Assembly: GCA_030671165.1 (NCBI GenBank)
Contig: DAOVAG010000051.1
Location: 1 to 6,396 of the forward strand
Length of the DNA: 6,396 nucleotides
Direction of reading: 5' to 3'
Origin: Candidatus Bathyarchaeota archaeon
Lineage (GTDB): Archaea; Thermoproteota; Bathyarchaeia; RBG-16-48-13; GCA-020355125
In this document: positions 6,140 to 6,396 of the stretch, piece by piece
How positions within the stretch are numbered: position 1 is the stretch's first letter
How the letters are laid out: each line of letters starts with the position of its first letter
Notes under the pieces: generated by a model
Database searches by the model: none
What the model saw: only the letters and a program-made list of their open reading frames with translations
What the model was told of the DNA's origin: nothing
Program-made: the position numbers and the translations under genes

Positions 6140-6163
6140 TCTAGAGAAGCAATTGATTAACAA

Positions 6164-6396
6164 TTATGCTACATTATTCTTGAGTTGATTCTTTCTCTTT
6201 AAGTCGTTGGCTTCAGGTGGTCCAGAAGTTCCAGCGGGATAAGGATGGACTTGTACATCTTTTTCTAAAACTGAATTATAAATCCGCCAAGCATCTTCCA
6301 CTTCATCATAGCGGACAAAGAGGGTTTGATCTCCTATTAACACGTCAAGAAGTAATATTTCGTAAGCATCTGGAAGAGCACCAAAGGATTCAGAAT
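6164..6396 (-). CDS. zwf: Glucose-6-phosphate dehydrogenase, C-terminal end (gene runs off the window)
   Basis: The last 76 residues of a Zwf-type glucose-6-phosphate dehydrogenase, which oxidises glucose 6-phosphate to 6-phosphogluconolactone while reducing NADP or NAD, the first step of the oxidative pentose phosphate pathway. [20 protein letters not shown] is the hallmark C-terminal block; DEVEDAW and [11 protein letters not shown] (near the end) also match the bacterial family. The catalytic and coenzyme sites lie upstream, outside the window, so they cannot be checked. The gene ends at TAA 6166-6164 with a Lys/Asn-rich tail, and T-tracts follow. Canonical Zwf is uncommon in archaea, so if the host is archaeal this gene points to transfer from bacteria. 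It shares its product pathway with gluconokinase downstream on the same strand. Confidence 0.92.
   Translation of the reverse strand, partial: SESFGALPDAYEILLLDVLIGDQTLFVRYDEVEDAWRIYNSVLEKDVQVHPYPAGTSGPPEANDLKRKNQLKNNVA

Noticed and set aside
6063..6188. Plus-strand GTG frame of 41 codons rich in Lys and Glu (VQEKREKIQLAIIAG)
   Set aside because: It overlaps the end of zwf on the other strand. Its Lys/Glu-rich look comes from the A-runs that are the T-tracts of the zwf terminator. No ATG or clear ribosome binding site precedes it.

Overview
This is a 6.4 kb AT-rich stretch of central carbon metabolism, probably archaeal. The archaeal call is an inference from several signs: TATA-like boxes about 25 bases before likely transcript starts, short 5' leaders, T-tracts after stop codons, a one-finger C2H2 mini-protein, and a disulfide oxidoreductase of the type common in archaea. 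An Asgard-like lineage would fit, but the window cannot prove it. No rRNA, tRNA, CRISPR array, insertion sequence or phage gene was recognised.

Layout. Bases 1-587 hold no intact gene, only short reading frames broken by stops. A plus-strand gene at 628-2052 encodes an FAD disulfide oxidoreductase of the dihydrolipoamide dehydrogenase/mycothione reductase family. It converges on a minus-strand block that reads, in its own direction: the 3' end of glucose-6-phosphate dehydrogenase (6396-6164), a small conserved CxxC protein (5884-5492), gluconokinase (5251-3707), pyruvate kinase (3607-2198), and a tiny C2H2 zinc-finger frame (2138-2067). Most of the minus-strand genes have their own TATA-like box and T-tract, so they look like separate units facing the same way, not one operon.

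How the genes fit together. Glucose-6-phosphate dehydrogenase (via the lactone) and gluconokinase both lead to 6-phosphogluconate, one from glucose 6-phosphate and one from gluconate. Pyruvate kinase makes ATP and pyruvate at the end of glycolysis. The flavoprotein and the CxxC protein may add thiol redox functions, possibly using NAD(P)H, but their substrates are unknown.

The main oddity is that gluconokinase is cut by one in-frame TAA at codon 150. The reading frame on both sides is the same and the total length (514 codons) matches intact homologues, so this is a base substitution and not a frameshift. The zinc-finger frame is also cut by a TAA, which falls exactly between its two zinc-binding histidines. 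Two TAA interruptions in otherwise well-kept domains within 3 kb deserve a check of the reads. Two dyad-symmetric sites, at 5277-5310 and 5883-5900, are candidate operators.
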